A stretch of DNA of 64,000 nt from a bacterium (GTDB taxonomy: Bacteria > Zhuqueibacterota > QNDG01 > JAGLOF01). Each line of letters begins with the position of its first letter. The stretch's first letter is position 1. Under the pieces are notes generated by a model. It was not told the origin of the DNA, made no database searches, and saw only the letters and a program-made list of their open reading frames with translations. The DNA lies in contig JAFGRY010000032.1 of the NCBI GenBank assembly GCA_016934955.1, forward strand, positions 1 through 64,000, in the 5' to 3' direction. Below, piece after piece: positions 27,408 to 36,274 of the stretch. The position numbers and the translations under genes were made by a program.

Positions 27408-29606
27408 ATGAAAAGAGGATTATTGTTGCTTCTGCTGGCAGCGGCAGGCGTAACAGCATCTGCCCAAACCCGTCTTCTGCTTGTCGGCGATTCCATTACC
27501 GAAGGAAAAGGCAGCGATAATGGACTGGGCTTCAGGGATGACCTTTCAGCGTTACTGCGCCAGTCAGGAATTCCCATGCTGTTCGAAGGCCCGGTCGGTG
27601 AATATCCCTACAGGGGACATTTTTTCCCCGGCGCGCTGATCGGTGATTTTTACTGGGGGAACGGCGGTTTCGGCACCTATGATACCGGGCTGTCAATGGA
27701 CCGGCATCACCCCGATTACGTGTTCATTCATCTTGGAACCAACGGTATCGAGGGTGGTGGTGCGTTCGGAACCTACACCAGCGACGGCGGCCTGACGCTG
27801 CGGGACGACACCCTTCCCGGCCGGCTGGCAAATCTGCTTGCCTACCTGGTGATGTGGAAAAGAGGGCCGCGGGGCAGGTTTTTAAAAAATATAATCATCT
27901 CACGGATTATCGATAAACCGGCTTATCACGCGGGAATCGACGCGTTCAACGCGGAGATCGCCCGTCTGTACCATGATTCGGAAGCCGGAGTGATTCCCGC
28001 TATTCCTCCCGGAACACTGCGGCTCGCCGATCATTACAGCGAATTTGATACCGCGAGCATGTTCAGTCCGGATTCAATACATCCGAACGACGCCGGGTAT
28101 GGCCACATGGCCGCGGCATATATGCGGGCGGTGCATTTGCTGCCGATGCGTCTCGAGCATTACTCGAATCCGGTTATTTCCGGGCTTCTGAACAATGCCG
28201 CCCCTGAAATGATCATGGTGAGACTTACCGATGATCACGGTGATCCTGTCTATGCGGCCGATGTCCGGTTTGAAGTGGTGTCGGGAGCGGCCTATATCAG
28301 CGGCAGCGCATCCGTGAAGACGGATACCAGCGGGCTGGCCGGTGTCGGCATTGCAACTACTGAACCGGGACTTTCGGTAATCCGCGCCCATTCATTCTGC
28401 CTTCGGGATTCGGTCGTTGATTTCACCGTCAGCGCGGAAAAGAGCGTCGGCATCGACGGGTATGTGCTGTACGGATTCGATGACATGCCGGTGTCCGGTG
28501 TCGGTATCAAATGGGTGGAACGGAATAGAATGGTCGATACAACCGATGCGGCGGGCCAGTTCCGCTATCAGCTTTTCCCGCACCAGAGTTCCGTAACCCT
28601 TGCACCGGTTCGTGAGCGGCTGTCCTGTGACAGTTCCGGCATCATCATGTACGATGCGGCTCTGGCCGCCCGCGATGCGGTGGGAATCGAGACGCTGAAC
28701 GGAATTGCCGCGAATGCGGCTGATGTCGACGGCGACGGGTCGGTCTCGATGAAAGACGCGGCCCTCATCGCCCGCTATACCGTCGGTATCGTCAATGATC
28801 CGGATTCCCGGGCGGGATACTGGAAATTCGATCCCGATACGACCGCGTTCCCCGTACTGGAGGACAATGTCCCGGGGCTTGAAATCACCGGTATCCTGAT
28901 GGGTGATCTGCATGGCGGGTGGATGACGCAGGGGGCGGGCAAGCGCATCGCCGCGGCCGGCCTTCGCTCGGAGATCGCTATTGAAGCCGGGCGAACGGTG
29001 CTGCGCGTGCATGCCGATCATGAGTCACTGCTGTCACTCGATGCCGCCGTCGAATACGATCCGGCGCGGCTTGAGCTTGTCTCGGTGTCCGCAGGTGATC
29101 CTGATTTCCGGGTCTTCACCAATGCACCGCATCCTGGAGTGTGCCGGCTGGGTATGTTTTCGCCGCAAGCGGTCAGCCTCGGGAACGCACCGGTGCTCAG
29201 TATCTCCTTTGCTGTCCTGCCGGGATATGCGGGAGCTGAAGTGGACCTGAGGCGCATTCATCTGAATGACGAGATTGCCGGTGATATTTCGGCGTACGTT
29301 CCCGGCGGTGAAACGGATGAACCGGGCAGTACACTCGCTGTCAGTAACTATCCGAATCCGTTCAACGGCGGCACGCTCATTCGCTACGCGCTGGGCGAAC
29401 GGGCGGATGTGACTGTCGTCATCTATAACTATCTGGGTCAGCGTGTACATATGCTGGTATCCGGCAGGCAGGAACAGGGTGAGTACACCATCGGCTGGGA
29501 TGGCCGGGATGAGCGGGGGAGAGAGCTGCCCAGCGGCATATATTTCTGTGTTGTGCAGACAAAAGCCGGGGTGAAACAGGTCAGAAAAATGGAGCTCATA
29601 CGATAA
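27408..29606 (+). CDS. T9SS-secreted SGNH hydrolase with dockerin and cohesin-like domains
   Basis: The 732-residue protein starts at the ATG that opens a signal peptide (about 1-21); the frame is open further upstream but includes the intergenic hairpin. Order: SGNH domain (about 22-240) with block I L-V-G-D-S-I-T-E-G, block III H-L-G-T-N-G and block V D-S-I-H-P-N-D; Big_1-like Ig domain (about 245-345); small beta-sandwich resembling carboxypeptidase regulatory/CnaB domains (about 348-400); dockerin type I module (about 405-460) with one clear F-hand loop D-V-D-G-D-G-S-V-S-M-K-D and one degenerate partner; cohesin-like domain (about 500-630); T9SS tail (about 640-732). It is probably an extracellular carbohydrate esterase attached to a complex through dockerin-cohesin contacts, though the contact could be intramolecular. 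The gene abuts the next one (TAA then ATG). Confidence 0.88.
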   Translation: MKRGLLLLLLAAAGVTASAQTRLLLVGDSITEGKGSDNGLGFRDDLSALLRQSGIPMLFEGPVGEYPYRGHFFPGALIGDFYWGNGGFGTYDTGLSMDRHHPDYVFIHLGTNGIEGGGAFGTYTSDGGLTLRDDTLPGRLANLLAYLVMWKRGPRGRFLKNIIISRIIDKPAYHAGIDAFNAEIARLYHDSEAGVIPAIPPGTLRLADHYSEFDTASMFSPDSIHPNDAGYGHMAAAYMRAVHLLPMRLEHYSNPVISGLLNNAAPEMIMVRLTDDHGDPVYAADVRFEVVSGAAYISGSASVKTDTSGLAGVGIATTEPGLSVIRAHSFCLRDSVVDFTVSAEKSVGIDGYVLYGFDDMPVSGVGIKWVERNRMVDTTDAAGQFRYQLFPHQSSVTLAPVRERLSCDSSGIIMYDAALAARDAVGIETLNGIAANAADVDGDGSVSMKDAALIARYTVGIVNDPDSRAGYWKFDPDTTAFPVLEDNVPGLEITGILMGDLHGGWMTQGAGKRIAAAGLRSEIAIEAGRTVLRVHADHESLLSLDAAVEYDPARLELVSVSAGDPDFRVFTNAPHPGVCRLGMFSPQAVSLGNAPVLSISFAVLPGYAGAEVDLRRIHLNDEIAGDISAYVPGGETDEPGSTLAVSNYPNPFNGGTLIRYALGERADVTVVIYNYLGQRVHMLVSGRQEQGEYTIGWDGRDERGRELPSGIYFCVVQTKAGVKQVRKMELIR

Positions 29607-31619
29607 ATGATACGTAAGGCAGGAGTACTGGTGCCGCTGCTGATCAGCGCGGTTTTCACGTCGGGGGCGCTTCTCTACGGAGGCGGTCCGCATAAAGCGT
29701 ACGGCCGGCTGGTCTATGAAAACGGAAGTGCACCGGGCTCGGTGACATTCAGTGCCTATATTCTGGCGCGTCCCGGGGAAGTACTCGATCAGGGCGATTT
29801 CGACTGCGGGTATGAAAACGGCACCTGGTACGTCCAATGCGGGAATTTTGCTTCCACCTGGAATCTGTGGGATGTGCTGCATGTCGATTTCAGCGACGGA
29901 GCCGGAAAGTCGGGACACATCGAGGTCGTTCTCACTGCCGATGCCGCTGATAACGCGGGAAGAACCGTACTCACCGCCGAGGATTATGCCGTCACCCTGG
30001 GCACGAGTAATGTCAGCGGCCAGCGGGGCACTACGGTCCAGGTTCCCGTCACGCTCAGCGGCCTGGGAGCGGCCGATTCGGTAATCGCCTATTCGCTGAC
30101 GCTTACGTTCGATCCCGACGTGCTGGTTGCGGTAGGGGGATCGAGCAGCAGCACCCTGACGCAGAACTGGGGCGCCCCCTACACAAGTCCGAAAAGCGAA
30201 GAAATAACTATCGGAGGATTCACCGCCAATAATCCCGCGGGACGGATGACGACGGTGGGGAACACGCTGGTAAAAGCGGAGTTTATTATTCAGGGGATTC
30301 CCTCGAGCCAGACATCGAGTTCGACCCTCATCAGAGTTCACAGCGGTGTGATCTATACTCTTTCGAAGACATACATCATTTCCCGGACCAGAACGGGCGC
30401 TCTCCGGGTGCTGACGGACGGGACGCAGGTGACGAGGAATGTTACCCTGAAGCCGTTCTGGAACCTGCTGTCGCTCGGCATCGCTCCCACGCCCAATACC
30501 GTTCCCGAAGTGCTGAACGGACTTGCTGTTTCCTACATTTACGGATTCATTGCCGGGGAGGGCCCGAAGAGCTGGGACGTAAACCGCCCCTCATTTCTCA
30601 ATGATCTGCTGGTTCTCGACGGCATGCATGGATACTGGTTCAAATCAACGGCAGCTGCTGATCAGCAGTGGTCGGTGCCCGGCGTGCTCATCGGCGTGGC
30701 AACTCCCCTGGTGCTCTACCAGGGGTGGAATCTGGTGAGCTATCTGCCGCAGACCGCAGATCTGCTCTCACACGCTCTCGGCTCCCTGGCATCGAAATAC
30801 ACCTATGTTATCGGGTATAACGGGTCGACGACCGAAGACTGGGATATCAACCGGCCCGATTTTCTCAACACGCTCACCCACCTGCGGCCCATGTCCGGGT
30901 ACTGGGTCAAGATGGGTTCGGCGGGACAGCTGACCTACCCGACCAGCGGTTATTCACCGCCGAAACCGGTTGTGTTCGCGGGCGACAGCAGCGGCGTGAG
31001 GGGGGGGCTTTCCACCACGAACTGTGACTTCTGGGGAGTGCAGCCCGATCTGTTCAGTCAGTATGACACGATCAGAGCCTATGATCCAGACAACGTCCTG
31101 TGCGGCGATACGCTCGTTGGCCCCGAGGGCGGGTTCCTGCTGCATGTGATGGGAGATGATTTTACAACCCCTGAGGAGGACGAAGGTGCGGTTGAAGGCG
31201 ATACGATCCGCTTTACAATAAACAGCCGGCCGGCCCGGGTGATATCCGGGAATCCTGTCTGGAATGACCTGGCTTCAAAAGAGATTACTCTCGCATATGT
31301 GGAAACAGGCGTGTCGGATCCGTCCGGCGGCCAGCCCGGACAATTCATGCTGCATCAGAATTACCCGAATCCCTTCAACGGCAGAACGGTGATCGGCTTC
31401 ACTCTGGCGGCACCTTCAGAGGTGACGGTGGTCATTTTCGACAGCATGGGCCGGGAGGTGAAGCGGCTGCTTGATCATGAATCACTGGGAGCCGGTCCGC
31501 AGCAGACCGCATGGGATGGAACCGATGCGCGGGGGATGAAAGCGCCCAGTGACATCTATTTCTGCCGGCTCGTCACCGGTACGAAATCATTAGTGAAAAA
31601 GATGATTTTATTGAACTAA
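29607..31619 (+). CDS. T9SS-secreted cohesin-domain protein (putative scaffold)
   Basis: The 670-residue protein begins immediately after the stop of the dockerin gene. Order: signal peptide (about 1-22); beta-rich domain with Y-x-V-Q-C-G-N-F (about 28-115); cohesin-like domain (about 128-275) with the V-P-V-T-L-S ... Y-S-L-T-L-T-F-D-P-D-V-L pattern of cohesin beta-sandwiches; two tandem repeats with W-N-L-L-S-L-G and W-N-L-V-S-Y-L-P and matching W-D-V/I-N-R-P motifs (about 285-450); an F-W-G-V ... A-Y-D-P ... L-C-G domain (about 470-565) that recurs at the start of the next protein; T9SS tail (about 580-670). No catalytic residues are recognisable. The adjacent dockerin gene suggests a binding partnership, which is inference. 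Confidence 0.85.
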   Translation: MIRKAGVLVPLLISAVFTSGALLYGGGPHKAYGRLVYENGSAPGSVTFSAYILARPGEVLDQGDFDCGYENGTWYVQCGNFASTWNLWDVLHVDFSDGAGKSGHIEVVLTADAADNAGRTVLTAEDYAVTLGTSNVSGQRGTTVQVPVTLSGLGAADSVIAYSLTLTFDPDVLVAVGGSSSSTLTQNWGAPYTSPKSEEITIGGFTANNPAGRMTTVGNTLVKAEFIIQGIPSSQTSSSTLIRVHSGVIYTLSKTYIISRTRTGALRVLTDGTQVTRNVTLKPFWNLLSLGIAPTPNTVPEVLNGLAVSYIYGFIAGEGPKSWDVNRPSFLNDLLVLDGMHGYWFKSTAAADQQWSVPGVLIGVATPLVLYQGWNLVSYLPQTADLLSHALGSLASKYTYVIGYNGSTTEDWDINRPDFLNTLTHLRPMSGYWVKMGSAGQLTYPTSGYSPPKPVVFAGDSSGVRGGLSTTNCDFWGVQPDLFSQYDTIRAYDPDNVLCGDTLVGPEGGFLLHVMGDDFTTPEEDEGAVEGDTIRFTINSRPARVISGNPVWNDLASKEITLAYVETGVSDPSGGQPGQFMLHQNYPNPFNGRTVIGFTLAAPSEVTVVIFDSMGREVKRLLDHESLGAGPQQTAWDGTDARGMKAPSDIYFCRLVTGTKSLVKKMILLN

Positions 31620-31633
31620 AAGTGAGTTCAATT

Positions 31634-34600
31634 ATGAGCGAACGTTTAAGGCTGAACCGTTATACCGTTGCCGTGATTGTCATGCTGCTCCTGCTCGCGG
31701 GCAGCAGTGCGGCCCAGGTGAGGCAGTGTGCCTTCTGGGGTGTAAACACCCGCTACAGAGGCTCGCTGGTCACATCCGGCGATCAGATAAAGGCGTATGA
31801 CCCCCGGGGGCGTTTGTGCGGTGAGGCAAACGGATCAACGACGCCAGGTGGCTATCTCATCTATGTCTACGGTGTCTACGACGGGTCACCCTACCCCGGC
31901 GGCGCCAATGACGGTGAATCGATCACGTTTAAAATCAACGGTGAGACAGCGGCGATCGTCAGCGGCTCGAACGTCTGGAACAACAACGGCTCAAATCAGT
32001 GTGAACTTTCCGTGGCCGATCAGCCTCCGTCCGCGGACCCGGGAGGTCCCTACTCGGGGAATGAAGGAAGCGCGGTCCAATTCAACGGTTCCGGTTCATC
32101 GGGAGTCACCTATTCGTGGACGTTCGGAGACGGCTCCACCGGGTCCGGTGTTTCGCCTTCACATACCTATACCGATAACGGCACCTACACGGTAAGTCTG
32201 ACAGTGTACAACGGCAGCGGCCAGTCCGATGTCGAGTCGACATCCGCTATTATCAGTAATGTCGTTCCGGTGGTGAACGCAGGCTCGGACAAGAGCTCCA
32301 ACGAGGGCCAGTCGGTGAGCTTCAGCGGCAGCGCCACCGATGCGGGCGCCCTGGACAATGCCCAGGGGTTCACCTACCGCTGGACCTTTGGAGATGGCGG
32401 GAGCGCGTCGTCCGCCAGCGCTACGCACACCTATACCAATAACGGGGTGTATACCGCCACCCTGACGGCTACAGACAAGGACGGCGGTCAGGGGAGCGAT
32501 CAGCTCATCGTGACGGTAAACAATATCCCGCCCCAAAACGTCAATGCCGGAGCGGACAAGACTGGTGATGAAGGGCAGATTCTGCAGTTTTCCGGGTCGG
32601 CAACCGACCCGGGGACCAGCGACGTGCTGACCTATTCCTGGAATTTCGGTGACGGCGGCAGTGCCGCCGGGAAGAATGTGAGTCATGCGTTCGGCGATAA
32701 TGGAATATACACCGTAACCCTGACGGTTTCCGACGGCGATGCTTCCACATCCGATCAGCTGATAGCGACGATCAGCAACGTGACGCCCACGGCACATGCC
32801 GGCGGTCCCTACAACATCGTTACGAATGAGACGGTGCAGTTCAACGGGAGTGTCACTGATCCGGGAACGAATGATAACCATACATTCCAGTGGGATCTCG
32901 ACAACGACGGACAGTTCGATGATTATACGGGGCGCTATCCGACGAAAACCTATACTTCGGCGGGCACCTATACGATCAATCTTAAGGTCACCGATAAAGA
33001 CGGCGCCTGGGACACCGATGTCGCGACAGTGACGGTATCCGAAGGAGTGAACGTCACTATTGCCGCCACTCCCGCCGGTGTGGGGCTGAAAGTGTACGTC
33101 AACGGTCAGATATATACCGCACCGGTGACGCTTCAGGCGAAAACCGGCACCAAACTGACCCTCGAGGCGCTCTGGGATCAGTATCTTACTCCGGGGCTAC
33201 GGTACCATTTTCTGAACTGGACTGAAGGCGGCAGCCGCATTAAAGAGGTGTTCGTGCCGGCAACCGCCGTCACCTACGAAGCGAATTATCGCAAACAGTA
33301 CCAGATCAAGATCGATACACGGGGGGTGAACGCCGGCACCAGCGGCGAGGGGTACTATGACGATGGAGTGCGTGTCGGTATCAGTGTCGATTACGAGGCG
33401 ATCGGTGCGAACGGAGATGTGCAATATATATTCAACAGCTGGAGCGGAAGCGGTTTGGGCTCATATACCGGGCCCGAACGGCAGGTGACGCTCATGGTGA
33501 GCGGCCCCATTGTGCAGGAGGTGAACTGGGATGAACGGTATTTGCTTCAGGTGCTGAGCTCCCTGGGAACTACTTCCGGCAGCGGCTGGTACGATGCCGG
33601 GGAACAGGCAACTATTCAGGTGACCTACGAGGAGGACGAAAGCGACGGCAGCAGGAGCGGTTTCAGCGCCTGGCAGGGGGAGGGAGACGGCGCCTATTCC
33701 GGACCGGACAATCCGGCGACGGTAACGGTTAACGAGCCGATCACTGAAACTGCTGTCTGGGCCACCCAGTATCAGCTGGATCTGGTGACGGAATTCGGTG
33801 CCGCTTCGGGTGCCGGCTGGTATGATGCCGGCAGCACCGCATCCGTGTCGATCGATACCAATATCACCACCACTGTCGGCGTCAGGGTGCAGTTTCTCCG
33901 CTGGCAGGGTGTGGGTATCGGCTCCTATACCGGACCGAACCGCGATTTTGACATCGTGATGAACGCACCGGTCACTGAAGTCGCCCAGTGGAAGACTCAG
34001 TACTATCTATCCCTTGTGTCCGATCTGGGAACACCCGACGGCGAGGGCTGGTACGACAAAGGCGAATTGGTAAGCTGGAGCATCGAGCCCGGTATCCAGA
34101 TAACCTCTGATGAACGATACGGTTTCTGGCGATGGGTGGGCACCGGCACCGGCAGCTATACCGGGACGGATCGTGAACCGTCGGTTATCCTGCAGGGGCC
34201 GATAACGGAAACCGCTGAATGGCGCGGCCAGTACTTCATTTCGACTTCCGTGACCCCTGAAAACAGCGGCACCATCGCGGTGTTCCCACCGCCGGGAGGC
34301 TGGGGGAATTCCGACACGCTCAACACGTTCATGGCAATAGGCAACGCCGACAGCGGCTACGGGTTCCTGAGATGGAGCGGAGACGTGGAATCGGCTTTAA
34401 ATCCGCTGCAGCTTTACCTTGATTCACCAAAGCGGATTACCGCGGAATTTATCAAGGGGAAGATCCGTATCACCACGTCTCCTTCGGGTCTGCAGGCGGT
34501 CGTCGACGGGTCAGCAAGCGTTGCCCCGATTGTCTTCAACTGGCCGACCGGCGAGTCCCATACGATCGGTGTGCCGACCCCCCAGGGCGACGGGGTGACG

Positions 34601-36079
34601 AGCCGCTATGATTTTAAAAGCTGGAGTGACGACGGCGACAGGGAGCACACCGTCATTGCCCCGGACACCTCGATCGCCTACGTCGCCTTTTTTGATCAGA
34701 CCTACTACGTCTCTCTGGTCTCGGAGTACGGGGAGACCAGCGGGAGCGGCTGGTATCTTCTGGGATCGACCGCCGATATTTCCATTGACAGTATTTACAC
34801 AGAGAGTTCCCGTATCCGGTGGCGGTTTGTCGGCTGGCAGGGGACCGGCGTCGGCGCACAGACCACCGGTGAGCGGGAAGTGTCTCTTTCAGTGGGGGGG
34901 CCGATTACGCAGCGGGCCCTCTGGGAACCCCAGTTTTCTCTGAAAATCGATAAATTTCCGGCCTACGCGCCCGGAGTCGAGATTACAGCGGATCCGGCCG
35001 GACCCTGGTACAATCCGGGACAGCCGGTGAAATTAACCGTCACCATCGAGGACACGAACTACACGTTTACCGGCTGGAGCGGTGACGTGGAGGGGAGCGA
35101 ACCTGAGCTGATGGTGATCGTCGATTCGCCGCTGGATATTGTCGCCAATTTTTACACTCCCAATCTTCCTCCCCGGGTAGGTAAATTTCCGCAATTGTTC
35201 ATGGCGGAAGATCAGGTGTTCAAGAAATCGTTCACCTGGCTCTCCCAGTTCGTTGTCGATGACAACGATCCGTTGAGCTATCTTTCCTGGAAGTTTGAAA
35301 CAGGCGGCTACTTCACCGTTGCGGTGGATACCATTCAGAGCATGTTTACCATCACGCCGAAGACGGACTGGAATGGAACCGGCACCGTCGCGTTTGAGGT
35401 GGCCGATCCGTTCGGCCTGACGGCAACCGGCGAGATGGATCTGTACGTTATGCCGGTGGACGATCCGCCCCGTCCGTTTTCCCTTATCGCGCCCGAATCC
35501 GATTCGGTCTTTACCGAGTGGTCCTGGTCAACGAGATTTATCTGGGAAAAATCCCTCAATGTCGATGCCGGAGATTCAGTGACCTACACGTTTTATCTGG
35601 GCGACAATGAGTCGTTTACCGGTCCAAACACATTTGCGGCATCATTTATCGCCGACACCTCTCTTATGGTATACATCCAGACCCCGGGAGTGTTTTACTG
35701 GGCGGTATGGGCGGAAGACCTGAACCGGAAACGGACACGCTGCACCGATATTTTCAGCATCTCTCTGGACACGGCCGTGCCTGATAATGACCGAACGGTC
35801 GACAGATATCAGCTCTACCAGAACTATCCCAACCCGTTCAATCCGGAAACCTGTATTCGGTATTCCATTCCGCGGGACGGGAACGTGACGCTCAGGGTCT
35901 ACGACATGATGGGCAGACTGGTCCGCACCCTTGTCGAAGATCGTCAGACTGCCGGTGTGCACGAGGTGATGTGGAACGGCAGGGATGCGTACCAGGTTCC
36001 GGTCGCGTCGGGATTGTATATTATCCGGATCGAATCGGGGGCGTTCGTGGAACGCCGGAAAATGTTGTTGGTGCGATGA
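31634..36079 (+). CDS. T9SS-secreted PKD and InlB-like repeat protein
   Basis: The 1,481-residue protein is placed at ATG 31634 rather than the in-frame GTG at 31622, because a weak AGTGAG site lies 7 bases before the ATG. Order: signal peptide (about 1-30); F-W-G-V/A-Y-D-P/L-C-G domain (about 33-130) shared with the preceding protein; four PKD domains (about 135-475) with W-T/N-F-G-D-G signatures; an array of about five 75-residue repeats (G-W-Y-D-A/K-G ... W-x-G-x-G-x-G-S-Y-T-G ... P-I-T-E-x-A-x-W) mixed with divergent InlB/Bacteroides-type repeats (about 480-1175); cadherin-like domain (about 1180-1290); Ig-like domain (about 1290-1380); T9SS tail (last 90). It looks like a purely adhesive or structural surface protein. 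It is the last gene of the tight three-gene cargo operon. Confidence 0.87.
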   Translation: MSERLRLNRYTVAVIVMLLLLAGSSAAQVRQCAFWGVNTRYRGSLVTSGDQIKAYDPRGRLCGEANGSTTPGGYLIYVYGVYDGSPYPGGANDGESITFKINGETAAIVSGSNVWNNNGSNQCELSVADQPPSADPGGPYSGNEGSAVQFNGSGSSGVTYSWTFGDGSTGSGVSPSHTYTDNGTYTVSLTVYNGSGQSDVESTSAIISNVVPVVNAGSDKSSNEGQSVSFSGSATDAGALDNAQGFTYRWTFGDGGSASSASATHTYTNNGVYTATLTATDKDGGQGSDQLIVTVNNIPPQNVNAGADKTGDEGQILQFSGSATDPGTSDVLTYSWNFGDGGSAAGKNVSHAFGDNGIYTVTLTVSDGDASTSDQLIATISNVTPTAHAGGPYNIVTNETVQFNGSVTDPGTNDNHTFQWDLDNDGQFDDYTGRYPTKTYTSAGTYTINLKVTDKDGAWDTDVATVTVSEGVNVTIAATPAGVGLKVYVNGQIYTAPVTLQAKTGTKLTLEALWDQYLTPGLRYHFLNWTEGGSRIKEVFVPATAVTYEANYRKQYQIKIDTRGVNAGTSGEGYYDDGVRVGISVDYEAIGANGDVQYIFNSWSGSGLGSYTGPERQVTLMVSGPIVQEVNWDERYLLQVLSSLGTTSGSGWYDAGEQATIQVTYEEDESDGSRSGFSAWQGEGDGAYSGPDNPATVTVNEPITETAVWATQYQLDLVTEFGAASGAGWYDAGSTASVSIDTNITTTVGVRVQFLRWQGVGIGSYTGPNRDFDIVMNAPVTEVAQWKTQYYLSLVSDLGTPDGEGWYDKGELVSWSIEPGIQITSDERYGFWRWVGTGTGSYTGTDREPSVILQGPITETAEWRGQYFISTSVTPENSGTIAVFPPPGGWGNSDTLNTFMAIGNADSGYGFLRWSGDVESALNPLQLYLDSPKRITAEFIKGKIRITTSPSGLQAVVDGSASVAPIVFNWPTGESHTIGVPTPQGDGVTSRYDFKSWSDDGDREHTVIAPDTSIAYVAFFDQTYYVSLVSEYGETSGSGWYLLGSTADISIDSIYTESSRIRWRFVGWQGTGVGAQTTGEREVSLSVGGPITQRALWEPQFSLKIDKFPAYAPGVEITADPAGPWYNPGQPVKLTVTIEDTNYTFTGWSGDVEGSEPELMVIVDSPLDIVANFYTPNLPPRVGKFPQLFMAEDQVFKKSFTWLSQFVVDDNDPLSYLSWKFETGGYFTVAVDTIQSMFTITPKTDWNGTGTVAFEVADPFGLTATGEMDLYVMPVDDPPRPFSLIAPESDSVFTEWSWSTRFIWEKSLNVDAGDSVTYTFYLGDNESFTGPNTFAASFIADTSLMVYIQTPGVFYWAVWAEDLNRKRTRCTDIFSISLDTAVPDNDRTVDRYQLYQNYPNPFNPETCIRYSIPRDGNVTLRVYDMMGRLVRTLVEDRQTAGVHEVMWNGRDAYQVPVASGLYIIRIESGAFVERRKMLLVR

Positions 36080-36111
36080 TGTAACCATCGGGATAATATG
36101 TTCCATATCGG

Positions 36112-36147
36112 TGGTGTAGAGGCGCAATGCATTGCGCCTCTACACCA
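36112..36147. repeat. Perfect 36-bp palindrome
   Basis: The 36 bases equal their own reverse complement without mismatch; the central bases are CAATGCATTG. Such fully palindromic GTAGAGGCGCAATGC-type units occur as dispersed intergenic repeats in various bacterial genomes and may be MITE- or REP-like. It sits 33 bases after the stop of the PKD protein gene, just before the convergent terminator. Confidence 0.8.
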
Positions 36148-36180
36148 TAATAATGTACCGGTTGGGAAATACGGGTTATA

Positions 36181-36216
36181 AAAAAACCCCGGCGTCATGC
36201 GACGCCGGGGTTTTTT
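36181..36216. terminator. Bidirectional rho-independent terminator
   Basis: A perfect 16-bp stem (A6-CCCCGGCGTC with GACGCCGGGG-T6) closes an ATGC loop between convergent genes. An 11-bp direct repeat (ATACGGGTTAT at 36169-36179 and 36220-36230) flanks it. Confidence 0.92.
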
Positions 36217-36274
36217 ATGATACGGGTTATTAACCGGGGGAACGCAAACAACGTCCCGTCCCCGTCAATAACGA

